Positions 45,702 to 53,443 of a stretch of DNA of 64,000 nt are shown here, piece after piece. Under the pieces are notes generated by a model. The model was not told the origin of the DNA. It saw nothing but the letters and a program-made list of their open reading frames with translations, and did not search any database. Position 1 is the stretch's first letter. Each line of letters starts with the position of its first letter. The position numbers and the translations under genes were made by a program. Source of the DNA: Enhydrobacter sp. (GTDB lineage Bacteria > Pseudomonadota > Alphaproteobacteria > Reyranellales > Reyranellaceae); the NCBI RefSeq assembly GCF_030246845.1, contig NZ_CP126889.1:3777001-3841000 (forward strand), read 5' to 3'.

Positions 45702-46304
45702 GTGGGCAACTGGACGATCGTGGGGACGGCGGAAGAACGCGAGGCGTTCTGGCGGTCGCATCATGAGGCGTGGCGACGCAGCAACCTGAACCAACGCGAG
45801 TATTGCAAGGCGCATGGGCTTGTTCTGAAGCGCTTCGAGAACTGGCGGTCGAAGTTCAGGGATGAACCGGAGATGCCGCAGAAGCTGCTGTACCGGCGGG
45901 GCGGTCGGCCAAGTCATATGACGATTCCTATGACTAAGGAGGCATCGGGCAGCATGGCGGTGCTTGTTGCTGGAGCGGCGGGTCGCCGCAGGTTCAGCGA
46001 TGAGGACAAGCGGCGGATCGTTGATGAGGCCTCCCAGCCTGGACTCTCGGTCTCGCAAACGGCCCGGCGCTACGGCATTGCCGTGCGGGTGCTGTTCCGT
46101 TGGAAAGAGGCTCTGAAGCCACAGCCGGCCTTCGCCTCGGTGCAGGTGACGGACACGATTCCTATTGTTGAGAGTCCAACCTCGCCGTCGACGCCGGGCA
46201 TCGAGGTTGAGCTGGCGAGCGGCCGACGGGTGCGCTTCGAGCGCGATGCTGATCCGGAGACGGTGCGCCGGCTGGTGGCGATGCTCGAGGGAGAGGGCCA
46301 ATGA
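45702..46304 (+). CDS. tnpA: IS66 family accessory protein TnpA
   Basis: 200 aa from the GTG at 45702. It contains the N-terminal segment SHHEAWRRSNLNQREYCKAH seen in IS66 TnpA proteins, a second helix-turn-helix region (SDEDKRRIVDEASQPGLSVS, ARRYGIAVRVLFRWK) and the C-terminal tail IEVELASGRRVRFE..AD. It is intact and overlaps tnpB by 4 nt (ATGA). Confidence 0.85.
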   Translation: MGNWTIVGTAEEREAFWRSHHEAWRRSNLNQREYCKAHGLVLKRFENWRSKFRDEPEMPQKLLYRRGGRPSHMTIPMTKEASGSMAVLVAGAAGRRRFSDEDKRRIVDEASQPGLSVSQTARRYGIAVRVLFRWKEALKPQPAFASVQVTDTIPIVESPTSPSTPGIEVELASGRRVRFERDADPETVRRLVAMLEGEGQ

Positions 46305-46528
46305 GCCTGCTGCCGTCGGGTGTGAAGATCCACGTGGCGCTGGGCGTCACCGACATGAGAAAGGGCCTCGACGGTCTGGCGATGCTGGTGCAGGGGGTGC
46401 TGAAGCAGGATCCCTTCTCGGGCCATCTGTTCCTGTTCCGCGGGCGCAAGGCCGAGCTGCTGAAGATCTTATGGTGGGATGGCACCGGACTGTGCCTGTT
46501 CACCAAGAGGCTGGAGCAGAGCCGGTTC

Positions 46529-46811
46529 TTCTCCTATGGCCTTTGTCAAGGGTTGCGCGCGCCCTTCAGCAATCGCCCTGTCCTGGACGTCTATGATTCG
46601 AACGAAGCGATCCGCAAAGGTGAGAACGCCGGGTTACTGCGACGGTCGCTCAGACTCCTATGCGGGGATTGGATACCCCATGATGACGGTGCGTCGGAGG
46701 GCTGCCTCGCTCTGGCCACGGACGTCGGCATCGTTGCCTGTCCAACAAGAATTCGAGGATTCCCTCTACCGTGCCGGCGTCCTCGCTGCTGCGGATCGCT
46801 GATGGTTGGCC
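46529..46811 (-). ncRNA. Putative IS1111 bridge-RNA region
   Basis: The non-coding end 3' of the transposase. In IS1111-group elements the RNA that guides donor and target pairing is encoded at this end. The stretch has GCGGATCGC near 46791 and its complement GCGATCCGC near 46608, which could pair over a distance. An outward TTGACA is at 46544-46549 (minus strand) next to the edge, as expected for a promoter rebuilt in the circular form. RNA ends cannot be placed from sequence alone. Confidence 0.4.
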
Positions 46812-47918
46812 TCAGGGAGCAAGCGGTACTCGCTGCCCGATCGCCCAGATGAAGCCGAGCAGCTCACGAGCGACTGCGGCCGTCGCGACGACCGAGCGCT
46901 TGCCTCGGACGGTTAGCCGTCGGTAAGTCTTGTGCAGGCGAAGCTGCGCCTTCCATGCAATGCCGATGATGTCCTGTGACACAGCAGGGCGATGCGTCTT
47001 CATCCATATGCCGACGTGCGGCGTCGTCTTGTACTGCCAGGCTGCTTCGCACAGGACTGAGCGCGCGATAGAGCTGCCCGCTTTGGTGATACCGCGAGGC
47101 CTAACGGTGCTGCCGCTGCTGTGCTCCCCAGGAGCTAGGCCGAAATAGGCGACCAGCTGGCGTGGATGCTTGAACCGAGCGAAGTCTCCGACCTCGGCGA
47201 TGACTGTGGCGGCGACAATCGGTCCGACGCCCCTGAGTGCCTGTAACGCTCGCATCTGTCCCGACCAGGGCGAAGCTGCCAGCAGCTCCCGGATCTGGGT
47301 CTCCACCTCGGCTTTGCGCGATTCGTCATGCTCAAGTGCGTTGAGATAGGTTTGGAACGCGATCTGTTGCGCTGGATGATCGAAAGTACGGGTACATAGC
47401 CAACGTCGATGCCGCGTGCTCCACGGCTTGCCTTCGAAGCGCAAGTCGCGCCGAAGTAGGAATGCTTGGATGCGGATGCGGTCGCGTCTTACATCCTGGC
47501 AGGCAGCGTGCCTCGCTCGCACCAGATCGCGCAGTGCCTCGTGTAGCGGGGTGGGTACCCAGACATGGGTAAGCTCGCCGGCACGAAGCAGCCGTGCGAG
47601 AGTGATGGCGTCCCGACGGTCGTTCTTGATGCGGTCTCCGGGCTTGCGAGGCGTCAGTGACGGCGCGCAAACGCGACAGGCGAATCCCAATGCGGTGAGC
47701 TGTCGCTGCACGTTGTAACCGCACGATCCCGCCTCGTAGACGAACTCGAGGACGCCATGACGGCGCGCAAGAGTGCGAGCGAGCTTGCCGACAGCAGTCG
47801 GTGTGTTTTCGATTGTAGTTACATGCCGAACCTCGCCGATCCTTCCGGCATCGGCAACCGCAACGGAGATGGTCTCCTTGTGCACGTCGAGACCAATGAA
47901 TGCACGAACCTCTTCCAT
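46812..47918 (-). CDS. IS110 family transposase (DEDD recombinase)
   Basis: 368 aa. N-terminal DEDD domain: AFIGLDVHKETISVAV, then FVYEAGSCGYNVQRQL, and KNDRRDAITLARLLRAGEL. The C-terminal Transposase_20 domain contains LRGVGPIVAATVIAEVGDF, HPRQLVAYFGLAPGEHSSG and ITKAGSSIARSVL, which holds the catalytic Ser region. The ATG at 47918 has AGGAGGAGGAG upstream; a frame to 47996 reaches the element edge. Appears intact, so the copy may be active. Confidence 0.92.
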   Translation of the reverse strand: MEEVRAFIGLDVHKETISVAVADAGRIGEVRHVTTIENTPTAVGKLARTLARRHGVLEFVYEAGSCGYNVQRQLTALGFACRVCAPSLTPRKPGDRIKNDRRDAITLARLLRAGELTHVWVPTPLHEALRDLVRARHAACQDVRRDRIRIQAFLLRRDLRFEGKPWSTRHRRWLCTRTFDHPAQQIAFQTYLNALEHDESRKAEVETQIRELLAASPWSGQMRALQALRGVGPIVAATVIAEVGDFARFKHPRQLVAYFGLAPGEHSSGSTVRPRGITKAGSSIARSVLCEAAWQYKTTPHVGIWMKTHRPAVSQDIIGIAWKAQLRLHKTYRRLTVRGKRSVVATAAVARELLGFIWAIGQRVPLAP

Positions 47919-48125
47919 GCTTCTCCTCCTCCTGGCTTGCCCAGCATTCCTGTCGGGCAGCTCACAGCGTGCGCCGTTGGCACGTGCAAAGGCCATGTCA
48001 TCTGGCCGATGGCAGATGAGGCGACGGGTTCGGTGATGCTGACGCAGGCGCAGCTGTCGATGCTGATTGAGGGTGTCGTCTGGCGCTCACCGGAGAAGCG
48101 GTGGCGACCTGCTGTTGCCGGATAG

Positions 48126-48431
48126 AGATCATGCGGCCGATTGACTCGCGAACACCGATTGCCGTGCGTTGGTAAGTAGGCGGACGTAGCGTGACGGCGT
48201 GGAGGTCGATCTTGCTGCTACCGGCCCGTCCAGCGATTCGACCAGCTCGCCGCTCAGCCGATCCTTGGCGGGCTACATCATCGATACTGCCGGACGTAAT
48301 TCTCGGTAGGGACAGGCGCATGTCGGTCTTCCTTCTCTGGGTTTCGCGACGATCTCTCGCGGCACGAGCAGGAAAGCCGATCGCGCCTCGATAGATAGTC
48401 TGCGTGAACCGACCGTCCCGCTGGCGCGAGG
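48126..48431. other. Gene-free gap after the IS66 remnant
   Basis: About 300 nt with no credible gene; it carries one copy of a 45-bp element (48273-48317) also found at 63887-63931. IS66 sequence stops at 48125. Confidence 0.5.
48273..48317. repeat. 45-bp intergenic repeat, copy 1
   Basis: Starts CTACATCATCGATACT and ends TAGGGACAGGC. It matches 36 of 45 positions with 63887-63931, without gaps. Confidence 0.7.
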
Positions 48432-48569
48432 CTATTTGCGCTTGCCGGACTCCGCCGTCTTGACGGGTTTGGCGTAGGCGATCGGGAAGGCCGAGGACGA
48501 AACGACGGTCTTGGTCTTGGCTTGCTTGGGCTTCTTGAATTCTCGGTTGCCGCGTCGATGTTGAGCCAC
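48432..48569 (-). CDS. Small basic protein, 45 aa
   Basis: Begins (GTG)AQHRRGNREFKKPKQAKTK and ends KTAESGKRK; 13 of 45 residues are Lys/Arg. A GTG start at 48569 has AAAGGA 7 nt upstream. Similar RGNRE.KKPK short proteins are widespread in rhizobial genomes as hypothetical proteins; function unknown. A longer frame to 48650 is less likely. Confidence 0.55.
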   Translation of the reverse strand: MAQHRRGNREFKKPKQAKTKTVVSSSAFPIAYAKPVKTAESGKRK

Positions 48570-48677
48570 GGGATTCCTTTCGGGTGGGGGCGCGAGCATG
48601 AGGCATTCGCAACAGGCGGACTGCTTTTCCTCGCCGAGTCCGATTCTCATCGTGTTCCTATTGTGCTGCTGGCGGAC

Positions 48678-48950
48678 TCATCGGACGTCGTGCTCCTGCA
48701 ACAGCGAAGGGACCACACGGCTGAGATGATCCTTTTCTGCTCTGCTCTGTGCGACGGTGCGGTCCGCGACACACTGGTAGTTGGAGGTTTTACGAAGCGC
48801 AGCCTTCTGCTCGGCTGAAGTTTTTCGATCTGCATCGATCCGATTGCATCGTTGCTCATGCGCGATGTTGGCCCGGCCATGACCGGCAGCGATTTCGTCG
48901 GCCATACGACGGTATGAGGCGGCACGAGCGTCGCTATCGACGGAGATCAT
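48678..48950 (-). CDS. Hypothetical protein, 90 aa
   Basis: Hydrophilic, mostly helical (AASYRRMADEIAAGHGRANI, TSAEQKAALRKTSNY). ATG at 48950 with GGAG 8 nt upstream; the frame continues to 49058 without a better start. No family recognised. Confidence 0.4.
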   Translation of the reverse strand: MISVDSDARAASYRRMADEIAAGHGRANIAHEQRCNRIDADRKTSAEQKAALRKTSNYQCVADRTVAQSRAEKDHLSRVVPSLLQEHDVR

Positions 48951-49254
48951 TGGCTCTTCTCCACGTGAGTAAGTCTGTACTGCTTCGGGCAATCGAGATA
49001 ATGCCAGCTTCAAGACGTATACTGTGCGCTGTTTGCCTAACAACGCCGTCACTTGCATGCGTCGATCGAATGGCTGATGGGCCAGCTCGTTCGGCGCTCG
49101 CTCGGTCAGGCCCTCTTTGTGATGGCGGTGATCGCTCCCGCCTGCGCGTCCACGATCATTGGCTTACTGGTTGCCTGGCTGGCCGCTCAGATGGTCCTCG
49201 GCCACGAAGTGGCTATGCTCCCGCGCATGATTGCTCGCCAGAAGATCGCTGTGG

Positions 49255-49503
49255 CTACAGTGAATGCCCTTCAGCATATGCCTCGACCAGACGCATCTTT
49301 GCTGATTGGTAGGCAAACCATTCGGCCCTGTTCGAGACCGGGCGACCCGAGATATCGATCTGGGGGACTTCTATACTGTCGAATTCACCCCCTCGGGTCG
49401 AGCCCAACCAGCCACTGTAGGCTTCTTGCAATTCACCGCGCAGACGAGAACGCTTTTGGTCCAAGGATTCCATTAAAACACACCATATGTTCGAGTTCGC
49501 CAC
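49255..49503 (-). CDS. Hypothetical protein, up to 82 aa
   Basis: The C-terminal 70 residues look protein-like: SLDQKRSRLRGELQEAYSGW, FDSIEVPQIDIS and NRAEWFAYQSAKMRLVEAY. Start is GTG at 49503 or ATG at 49473. No family recognised. Lies on the same strand as the genes at 49565 and 49660. Confidence 0.4.
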   Translation of the reverse strand: MANSNIWCVLMESLDQKRSRLRGELQEAYSGWLGSTRGGEFDSIEVPQIDISGRPVSNRAEWFAYQSAKMRLVEAYAEGHSL

Positions 49504-49564
49504 CCGCGGTAACCGCGAAAGACATCGTGGTATCGAGAGAACAGGGTCGACTGGTTAAGCCTCG

Positions 49565-49663
49565 TCAAGCCGGGGCTTTGAGCAACCAGTAGGCGAGAAA
49601 AAGAACGATCAATAGAGCCGGAAATAAAACCGGCGGGACGAGCCAGCTCTTGAAGTTCTTCAC
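49565..49663 (-). CDS. 32-aa single-span membrane peptide
   Basis: Sequence starts (GTG)KNFKSWLVPPVLFPALL and continues as one hydrophobic helix to WLLKAPA. Its GTG overlaps the TGA of the 242-aa gene upstream (GTGA, 49660-49663), so it is probably translated by coupling. An AAGGTG lies just before it. Too short for standard calling. Confidence 0.5.
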   Translation of the reverse strand: MKNFKSWLVPPVLFPALLIVLFLAYWLLKAPA

Positions 49664-50388
49664 AGAGCACCTTGTTGGCGTGGACGCACGATCGTTGTCG
49701 ATCCAGACCTAAATTCTATGACCCGCGATAGTTGGCTTCGGGCCACATCCTTGGCCGGATCGGAGACACCTGATTGTGGTCGCGTGTCGTTCCACAGGAG
49801 ATCGGCCGCACCACCGTTTGCAACAATGGCCAGTGCTGCCGCTTCCGCGGCGTCGAATGCGGGCTGAGCCTCTTGATAGTGGCCATAGAAATGACCGTCC
49901 CTGGTGACCTCCCAGATCCCGATGCGGCGTTTGACTTCAAATCGAGTGATAGCGCGCCCTTTGAAGGCATCGGCGGCGGCATCGTCGTTGTGCTGCTCGA
50001 CGGCGCGCAGATGCGACGGCATCGCTTCGCGAGCTTCACCACGCTCGCCGCGCCGGTTCACGATCTGCAGTACCTTCCGGACGAACTGGTCGGTATAAGC
50101 ATGGGTGTCGGTAAAATCATGTTCATGACGACGCCCATGCTGCGGTTCGCTGAAAACTGCGCCCAGATGAGCGATGAACTTGGGTTCGGCTTGCGTCATG
50201 TGCGCGATGAGGGTCTGTAAGATGCGCTCGTTCGCTAGGACCCGTCGTTCCAAGTCGGTGTCTTCAACGTCGCCGCTCGGCCAAGCCGACTGCAGCCTCG
50301 CGCGCTCCCTTTCGTGGGCGCCATTGGTTTCGTCCCGACGGCCGATGTTCGCCGGGCCAAAGGCCGGCCGCTTGGGTTCGATTGTCAT
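49660..50388 (-). CDS. Hypothetical protein, 242 aa, with shared MTI.PK.PAFGPAN leader
   Basis: Begins MTIEPKRPAFGPANIGRR, a leader shared with the gene at 50599. The middle is helical (LERRVLANERILQTLIAHM). The C half has GIWEVTRDGHFYGHYQEAQ and ALAIVANGGAADLLW, which looks like a small alpha/beta domain. No signal peptide. A GGAAGGAA site lies 7 nt before the ATG. Function unknown; it is coupled to the 32-aa membrane peptide. Confidence 0.6.
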   Translation of the reverse strand: MTIEPKRPAFGPANIGRRDETNGAHERERARLQSAWPSGDVEDTDLERRVLANERILQTLIAHMTQAEPKFIAHLGAVFSEPQHGRRHEHDFTDTHAYTDQFVRKVLQIVNRRGERGEAREAMPSHLRAVEQHNDDAAADAFKGRAITRFEVKRRIGIWEVTRDGHFYGHYQEAQPAFDAAEAAALAIVANGGAADLLWNDTRPQSGVSDPAKDVARSQLSRVIEFRSGSTTIVRPRQQGAL

Positions 50389-50598
50389 GAGGTTTCCTTC
50401 CTGGGATGCCGCGCGCTGCCTGATCGGGACGGGTCGAAGCGCCTCGTGAGGCTTTGGCTCACATCGAACAAGGATATGGGGCGCGCAAAGAGGGATAGTA
50501 AGGGACGAAAGGCGCTTGGCAGGAAATTAATTGTCAATGCTTCGCCCGTCGGGCGCTGAGCGGTTTGCCGCGCCGGTCTTGTGAATGTGACGTCCGGA

Positions 50599-51021
50599 TT
50601 AGAGCCCACTCTCTTGCGCGGCGTTGATGGCCTCCAGCGCCTTTGGCCACTGTACGTACTTGCGTCGCATTCTCTGCATATCGACGGCGAGCGCGTCGCA
50701 TCGCAGATGGAGGACGGCATCCTCGACCCTGCGGTCCGTCGCCTCGTCGACAACTGCGAAGTTCAGCCATTTCCGGCACTCGATGTTGCGTCTAGTCCAA
50801 GCCACGATATCGGGCGGCATGTTATCCAGCCGGTCATCGAGCAGGGCACGGCGGTCGACGCAGACGGCGAGCACCGATCCACCGAGCAGACTCAATAAGC
50901 CCGCAAGAATCACCAGATAGACAGCCTTTTTCCCCGAACCAGGCGCTCCTCCCTCTTTTTCGACAGCTCGACGGTCGACGTTCGCCGGGCCAAAGGCCGG
51001 CTGCTTCGGATCGATTGTCAT
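50599..51021 (-). CDS. Membrane protein of unknown function with shared MTI.PK.PAFGPAN leader
   Basis: 140 aa. Leader MTIDPKQPAFGPANVDRR, then Gly/Lys linker and one TM helix (AVYLVILAGLLSLLGGSVLAV, residues about 33-53). The rest is a soluble domain with Cys and many charged helices (DIVAWTRRNIECRKWLNF, MQRMRRKYVQWPKALEAI). AAGGGGA precedes the ATG; a frame to 51081 is less likely. About 210 nt upstream of the 242-aa gene on the same strand. Confidence 0.6.
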   Translation of the reverse strand: MTIDPKQPAFGPANVDRRAVEKEGGAPGSGKKAVYLVILAGLLSLLGGSVLAVCVDRRALLDDRLDNMPPDIVAWTRRNIECRKWLNFAVVDEATDRRVEDAVLHLRCDALAVDMQRMRRKYVQWPKALEAINAAQESGL

Positions 51022-51107
51022 TGGAGGTCCCCTTCCTGGGGCGGCGTCTGGGGCAGCGTGCGCCTTGTCCAGACGGGACATTCCGAGACGCTGCGTGGCG
51101 AGACGAT

Positions 51108-51314
51108 CTATTGCGGCCGACCGATGGATGTTCGCTCGACTTCTGTCGGCCGCTGGCGTCGTGCCTCGGCAATGGCATCCTCCGGATTGGAGTAACGGAA
51201 CTCTCCGACATGAAAGTAGTCGACCGGGACCCGAGTGATCCCGTACGCGGCCACTTGATCGGCGATGTCCGCGGCGATGGTCGGGCGCTCTTCGCTATGT
51301 TGGGAATATGTCAT
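51108..51314 (-). CDS. Hypothetical protein, 68 aa
   Basis: Starts MTYSQHSEERPTIAADIADQ. Core YGITRVPVDYFHVGEFRYSN followed by DAIAEARRQ matches a short family I remember from rhizobial genomes (RVP.D.FH.G.YRY). Role unknown. ATG at 51314 has GAGG 9 nt upstream. Confidence 0.65.
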   Translation of the reverse strand: MTYSQHSEERPTIAADIADQVAAYGITRVPVDYFHVGEFRYSNPEDAIAEARRQRPTEVERTSIGRPQ

Positions 51315-51361
51315 GGCGTCGTTCCTCTCGACTGGCGCGGCAACGAACAGCACGCGTCAGA

Positions 51362-51580
51362 TCAGAATTGTCTCCCCTGCATCCAGGCGCCGACATCCTG
51401 CTTCGCCTGCTCGTCCGACATGCTGGCGCGTGTCTTGACCATCGAGCAGAGCTGCCCTTCGGTCTTGATGGTCGAGCAATCGAAGTTGGTCAGGAAGGGC
51501 CACTTCTGCTGCGCGTCCTTCATATGGCCGTGTTTGCGCGCCACAACTTCGGCGCTTTCGCCGCCCTGGAATCCAAACAT
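51362..51580 (-). CDS. Hypothetical protein, 72 aa
   Basis: Starts MFGFQGGESAEVVARKHGHM; ends SDEQAKQDVGAWMQGRQF. The C-terminal ~30 residues have the pattern (M..E.A..DV..WM) common in short rhizobial proteins of unknown role. GGAG lies 8 nt before the ATG. Confidence 0.55.
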   Translation of the reverse strand: MFGFQGGESAEVVARKHGHMKDAQQKWPFLTNFDCSTIKTEGQLCSMVKTRASMSDEQAKQDVGAWMQGRQF

Positions 51581-51699
51581 GATGATCTCCGGAGAGCCGG
51601 CAGCCCAAAGTTGAATCCGTGTTGGGATGATCGAAGGCTCTCGCTTGTCCGTTAGATGGACATTTTCGACGCGAACTTCAAGGCACACCGCAACTTTGT

Positions 51700-52195
51700 T
51701 TTTAGTTTCCCGGGCCGCGGCACATCAGTCTGCAACCAAGTGTGGAAACAGCCCGGAGATACAGATTCCTCGTCCGGCCGGATTGGTAAGCGGCCCGCCA
51801 GTTGCTTCATCAGGGCAGCCACCACTTTCATGCCAATGCCATTGCCTCCGGGTTAGGCCGCCCGTGACTCCCCTGGACAACTTTGCACCGAGCACGCAAA
51901 GTCCATGTTGGCCGGCTGGGCCGAATCGAAAGGTGACCGTGACCGGCTCGCCGCTATGCTTTTTCGCGAGTTCGTTGACGATGAGCCCGATGGCCGGGAT
52001 CTGCGTCGTCGGGATGCTCGCATCGGAGCCATCGAGGAATCGGCGCCAAGAATCATCGAGATGTCACGCAAAGGCGGCGCAGATAAGCCGGTGCGCTCCC
52101 GCGGCTTCATCGGCGGTAAAGCCTTGATGCATGCCGCGGCAAGGACGCGAAGTTCAGCGATCGCGAGTCGTCCTATCAACTTGGGGCCGACCAAG
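51700..52195 (-). pseudogene. Decayed sensor histidine kinase (HisKA_2/HWE type), C-terminal part
   Basis: No single frame spans it, but three frames on the minus strand give consecutive kinase pieces. These are ADEAAGAHRLICAAFA-stop-HLDDSWRRFLDG, then IPAIGLIVNELAKKH (the N-box region), VTVTFRFGPAG, and GGNGIGMKVVAALMKQLAGR (the G2-box, near 51800-51845). At least one stop and two frameshifts separate them. Original ATP-binding residues can be placed but the gene is dead. Confidence 0.55.
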
Positions 52196-52207
52196 CAGCG
52201 CAGCTGA

Positions 52208-52807
52208 CCATGTAGCAGATGAAACCAGGCTTCCTGAACATGTTCATGAAATGGCTGACCGGCGGTCGCATCGTGCCGATGAATCTCGGCCAGGCCCGCC
52301 TTGGCCTGGGTGATGGACGCCGTGATCTGTTGCGGCCCTCGTTACTTGCCGAAGTTCGCCAGAAGCAGCAGCGTCCACGCCAGCCGCTTCTCGCCCGAGT
52401 TGAAGAGCTGATTGATCAGATCCTCCTCGATGCGGCTGTTGCGGGTCAGCAGATAGGCGGTGAAGAGTTCGCCGAACGCCGCTTCTTCGTGAAGGACACG
52501 GGCCAACTCGGCTTTGCTCACGCGCGTCAGGCCACTTTCGATCATAGTTGTGGCCGTCGGCAGGCGCAGGGGCTGACCAACCAGGCATCCTTCTCCGCAG
52601 AACCCGTCCCAGGATCGCGATGACCGCCTCCTTGTCCTGCCGGGGCGCGACCGCGATCTTGATCCGGCCTTTCTGGACATCGAACACGGCATCCGCCGGG
52701 CCGGCCTGCTGATAGACGATGGTATCCTTGGGATGGACGATGTGATGTGGCTCGCGGTGGCGAGAAACGCCTTAGCGTCGAAAGTGGATTTGGCTTGTTT
52801 TTGCCAT
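52208..52807 (-). pseudogene. Decayed Crp/Fnr family regulator
   Basis: Frame-shifted relative of the intact gene at 59691. Pieces in order: KSTFDAKAFLATASH, then MFDVQKGRIKIAVAPRQDKE in another frame, CGEGCLVGQPLRLPTATTMI, ELARVLHEEAAFGELFTAYL, and the helix-turn-helix RPPVSHFMNMFRKPGF in a third frame. A stop follows LLLLANFGK. ATG remnant at 52807 reads MAKTSQ. At least three frame changes, so it is not functional. Confidence 0.8.
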
Positions 52808-53237
52808 GGCGAACCCCCAATACCGATTTTCAGAACGAGTTTACGACCATGACTGGTCCTCGTCCGGAACGCATCAGCGTTGGACTCATTAAAAAAGGCC
52901 GCTGCGGTCAATATTGGACAGACTCCGAGAGACTCCGGAAATTAGTTTAGCCGGACTGGGTGTGGAAGCGTGGACGATCAAGCATCGCCGGTGCGGGCTC
53001 GCCATTTGGGTGAAGCGAAACGCACTGGCGTCGGTTTTGCTGAAGCCTGATCGTCCCGCTTGCCTGTTTGGGCTCCCTTGCCGGCAGCACGATTCTTCGC
53101 TGTCGGCCGTGGCGCAGGGGGAAGGTGTGGCAAATCTTTCAGGTCAAAACTCGGCACGCTCTTTTTGGAAGAGCGGGGCGAAGGTCGGCGGCGCCCCGAT
53201 TCACCAGCTGCGGCGGAGCTCGTCATTGGAGCGCGTC
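52808..53237. other. Region without a confident gene
   Basis: About 430 nt. A minus-strand open frame (52978-53226, basic, Pro/Ala/Lys-rich) and the N-terminal part of a plus-strand frame overlap here; neither has clear protein character. Confidence 0.4.
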
Positions 53238-53429
53238 GTGCTCTGGGTTTCGAGGCTCGCGTTGCCGGCGATCACCTATTTGTTAGGGCAAGTCCTCTAC
53301 TGGCTGTGGTTCGACAATCTCGACGTCGACAACCACGTGGGGGTCCTGATCGGAGGCCTGTCGCTCAGCGTCGTCCTCCTACTGGTGCTGGTTCTGACGC
53401 TGACCAGCTGGTGCTTCGGTGAGAGGTAG
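53238..53429 (+). CDS. Small two-helix membrane protein, 63 aa
   Basis: From the GTG at 53238 (GGAG 6 nt upstream) it encodes VLWVSRLALPAITYLLGQVL, then a short WFDNLDVDNHVG loop and a second helix (LSLSVVLLLVLVLTLTS). The frame stays open upstream to 52914, but that part is unlike protein. Function unknown. Just ahead of the Crp/Fnr gene. Confidence 0.35.
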   Translation: MLWVSRLALPAITYLLGQVLYWLWFDNLDVDNHVGVLIGGLSLSVVLLLVLVLTLTSWCFGER

Positions 53430-53443
53430 ATGGGTGGGTGGCG

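Larger units (their letters stand above)
46529..47999 (-). mobile_element. IS110 family element, IS1111 group
   Basis: The boundaries follow from the tnpB reconstruction. Subterminal inverted repeats are ATGGCCTTTG (46536-46545) and CAAAGGCCAT (47987-47996), lying 7 and 3 bp from the edges. This asymmetric offset is characteristic of the IS1111 group. The dinucleotide TC occurs at both junctions (46527-46528 and 47998-47999), so the edge can slide by 2 bp. The transposase is followed by a 283-nt non-coding end. Confidence 0.85.
45613..48125 (+). mobile_element. IS66 family remnant interrupted by an IS1111-group element
   Basis: Left end GTAAGCGTCCATTCCTC at 45613 resembles the GTAAGCG ends of IS66 elements. 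The tnpA and tnpB genes follow, with a 4-nt overlap. tnpC, the large transposase, is missing, and no matching right end was seen after 48125, so the element is truncated. tnpB is split by an insertion at 46529-47999. Confidence 0.8.
46301..48125 (+). pseudogene. tnpB: IS66 tnpB, split by IS110-family insertion
   Basis: The 5' part (46301-46528) encodes SLLPSGVKIHVALGVTDMRK through LFTKRLEQSRF. The 3' part (48000-48125) encodes IWPMADEATGSVMLTQAQLS and ends WRPAVAG-stop. Joining CGGTTC to ATCTGG restores RF-IWP in frame, giving a normal 117-aa TnpB. The intervening 1,471 nt is the inserted element. Confidence 0.88.

Noticed and set aside
49053..49592. 179-aa plus-strand frame with an apparent hydrophobic N-terminus
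   Set aside because: The C-terminal two thirds are shadow of the minus-strand gene at 49255; the N-terminal part alone has no stop or clear ribosome site, so it is not called.
51627..52127. 166-aa plus-strand frame
   Set aside because: Ser/Pro/Cys-rich shadow; the minus strand here shows kinase remnants.
52978..53226. 82-aa minus-strand basic frame
   Set aside because: Low-complexity Pro/Ala/Lys composition and no convincing start; left as uncertain.
52914..53237. N-terminal part of the plus-strand frame preceding the small membrane protein
   Set aside because: Composition is not protein-like; the GTG at 53238 fits better.
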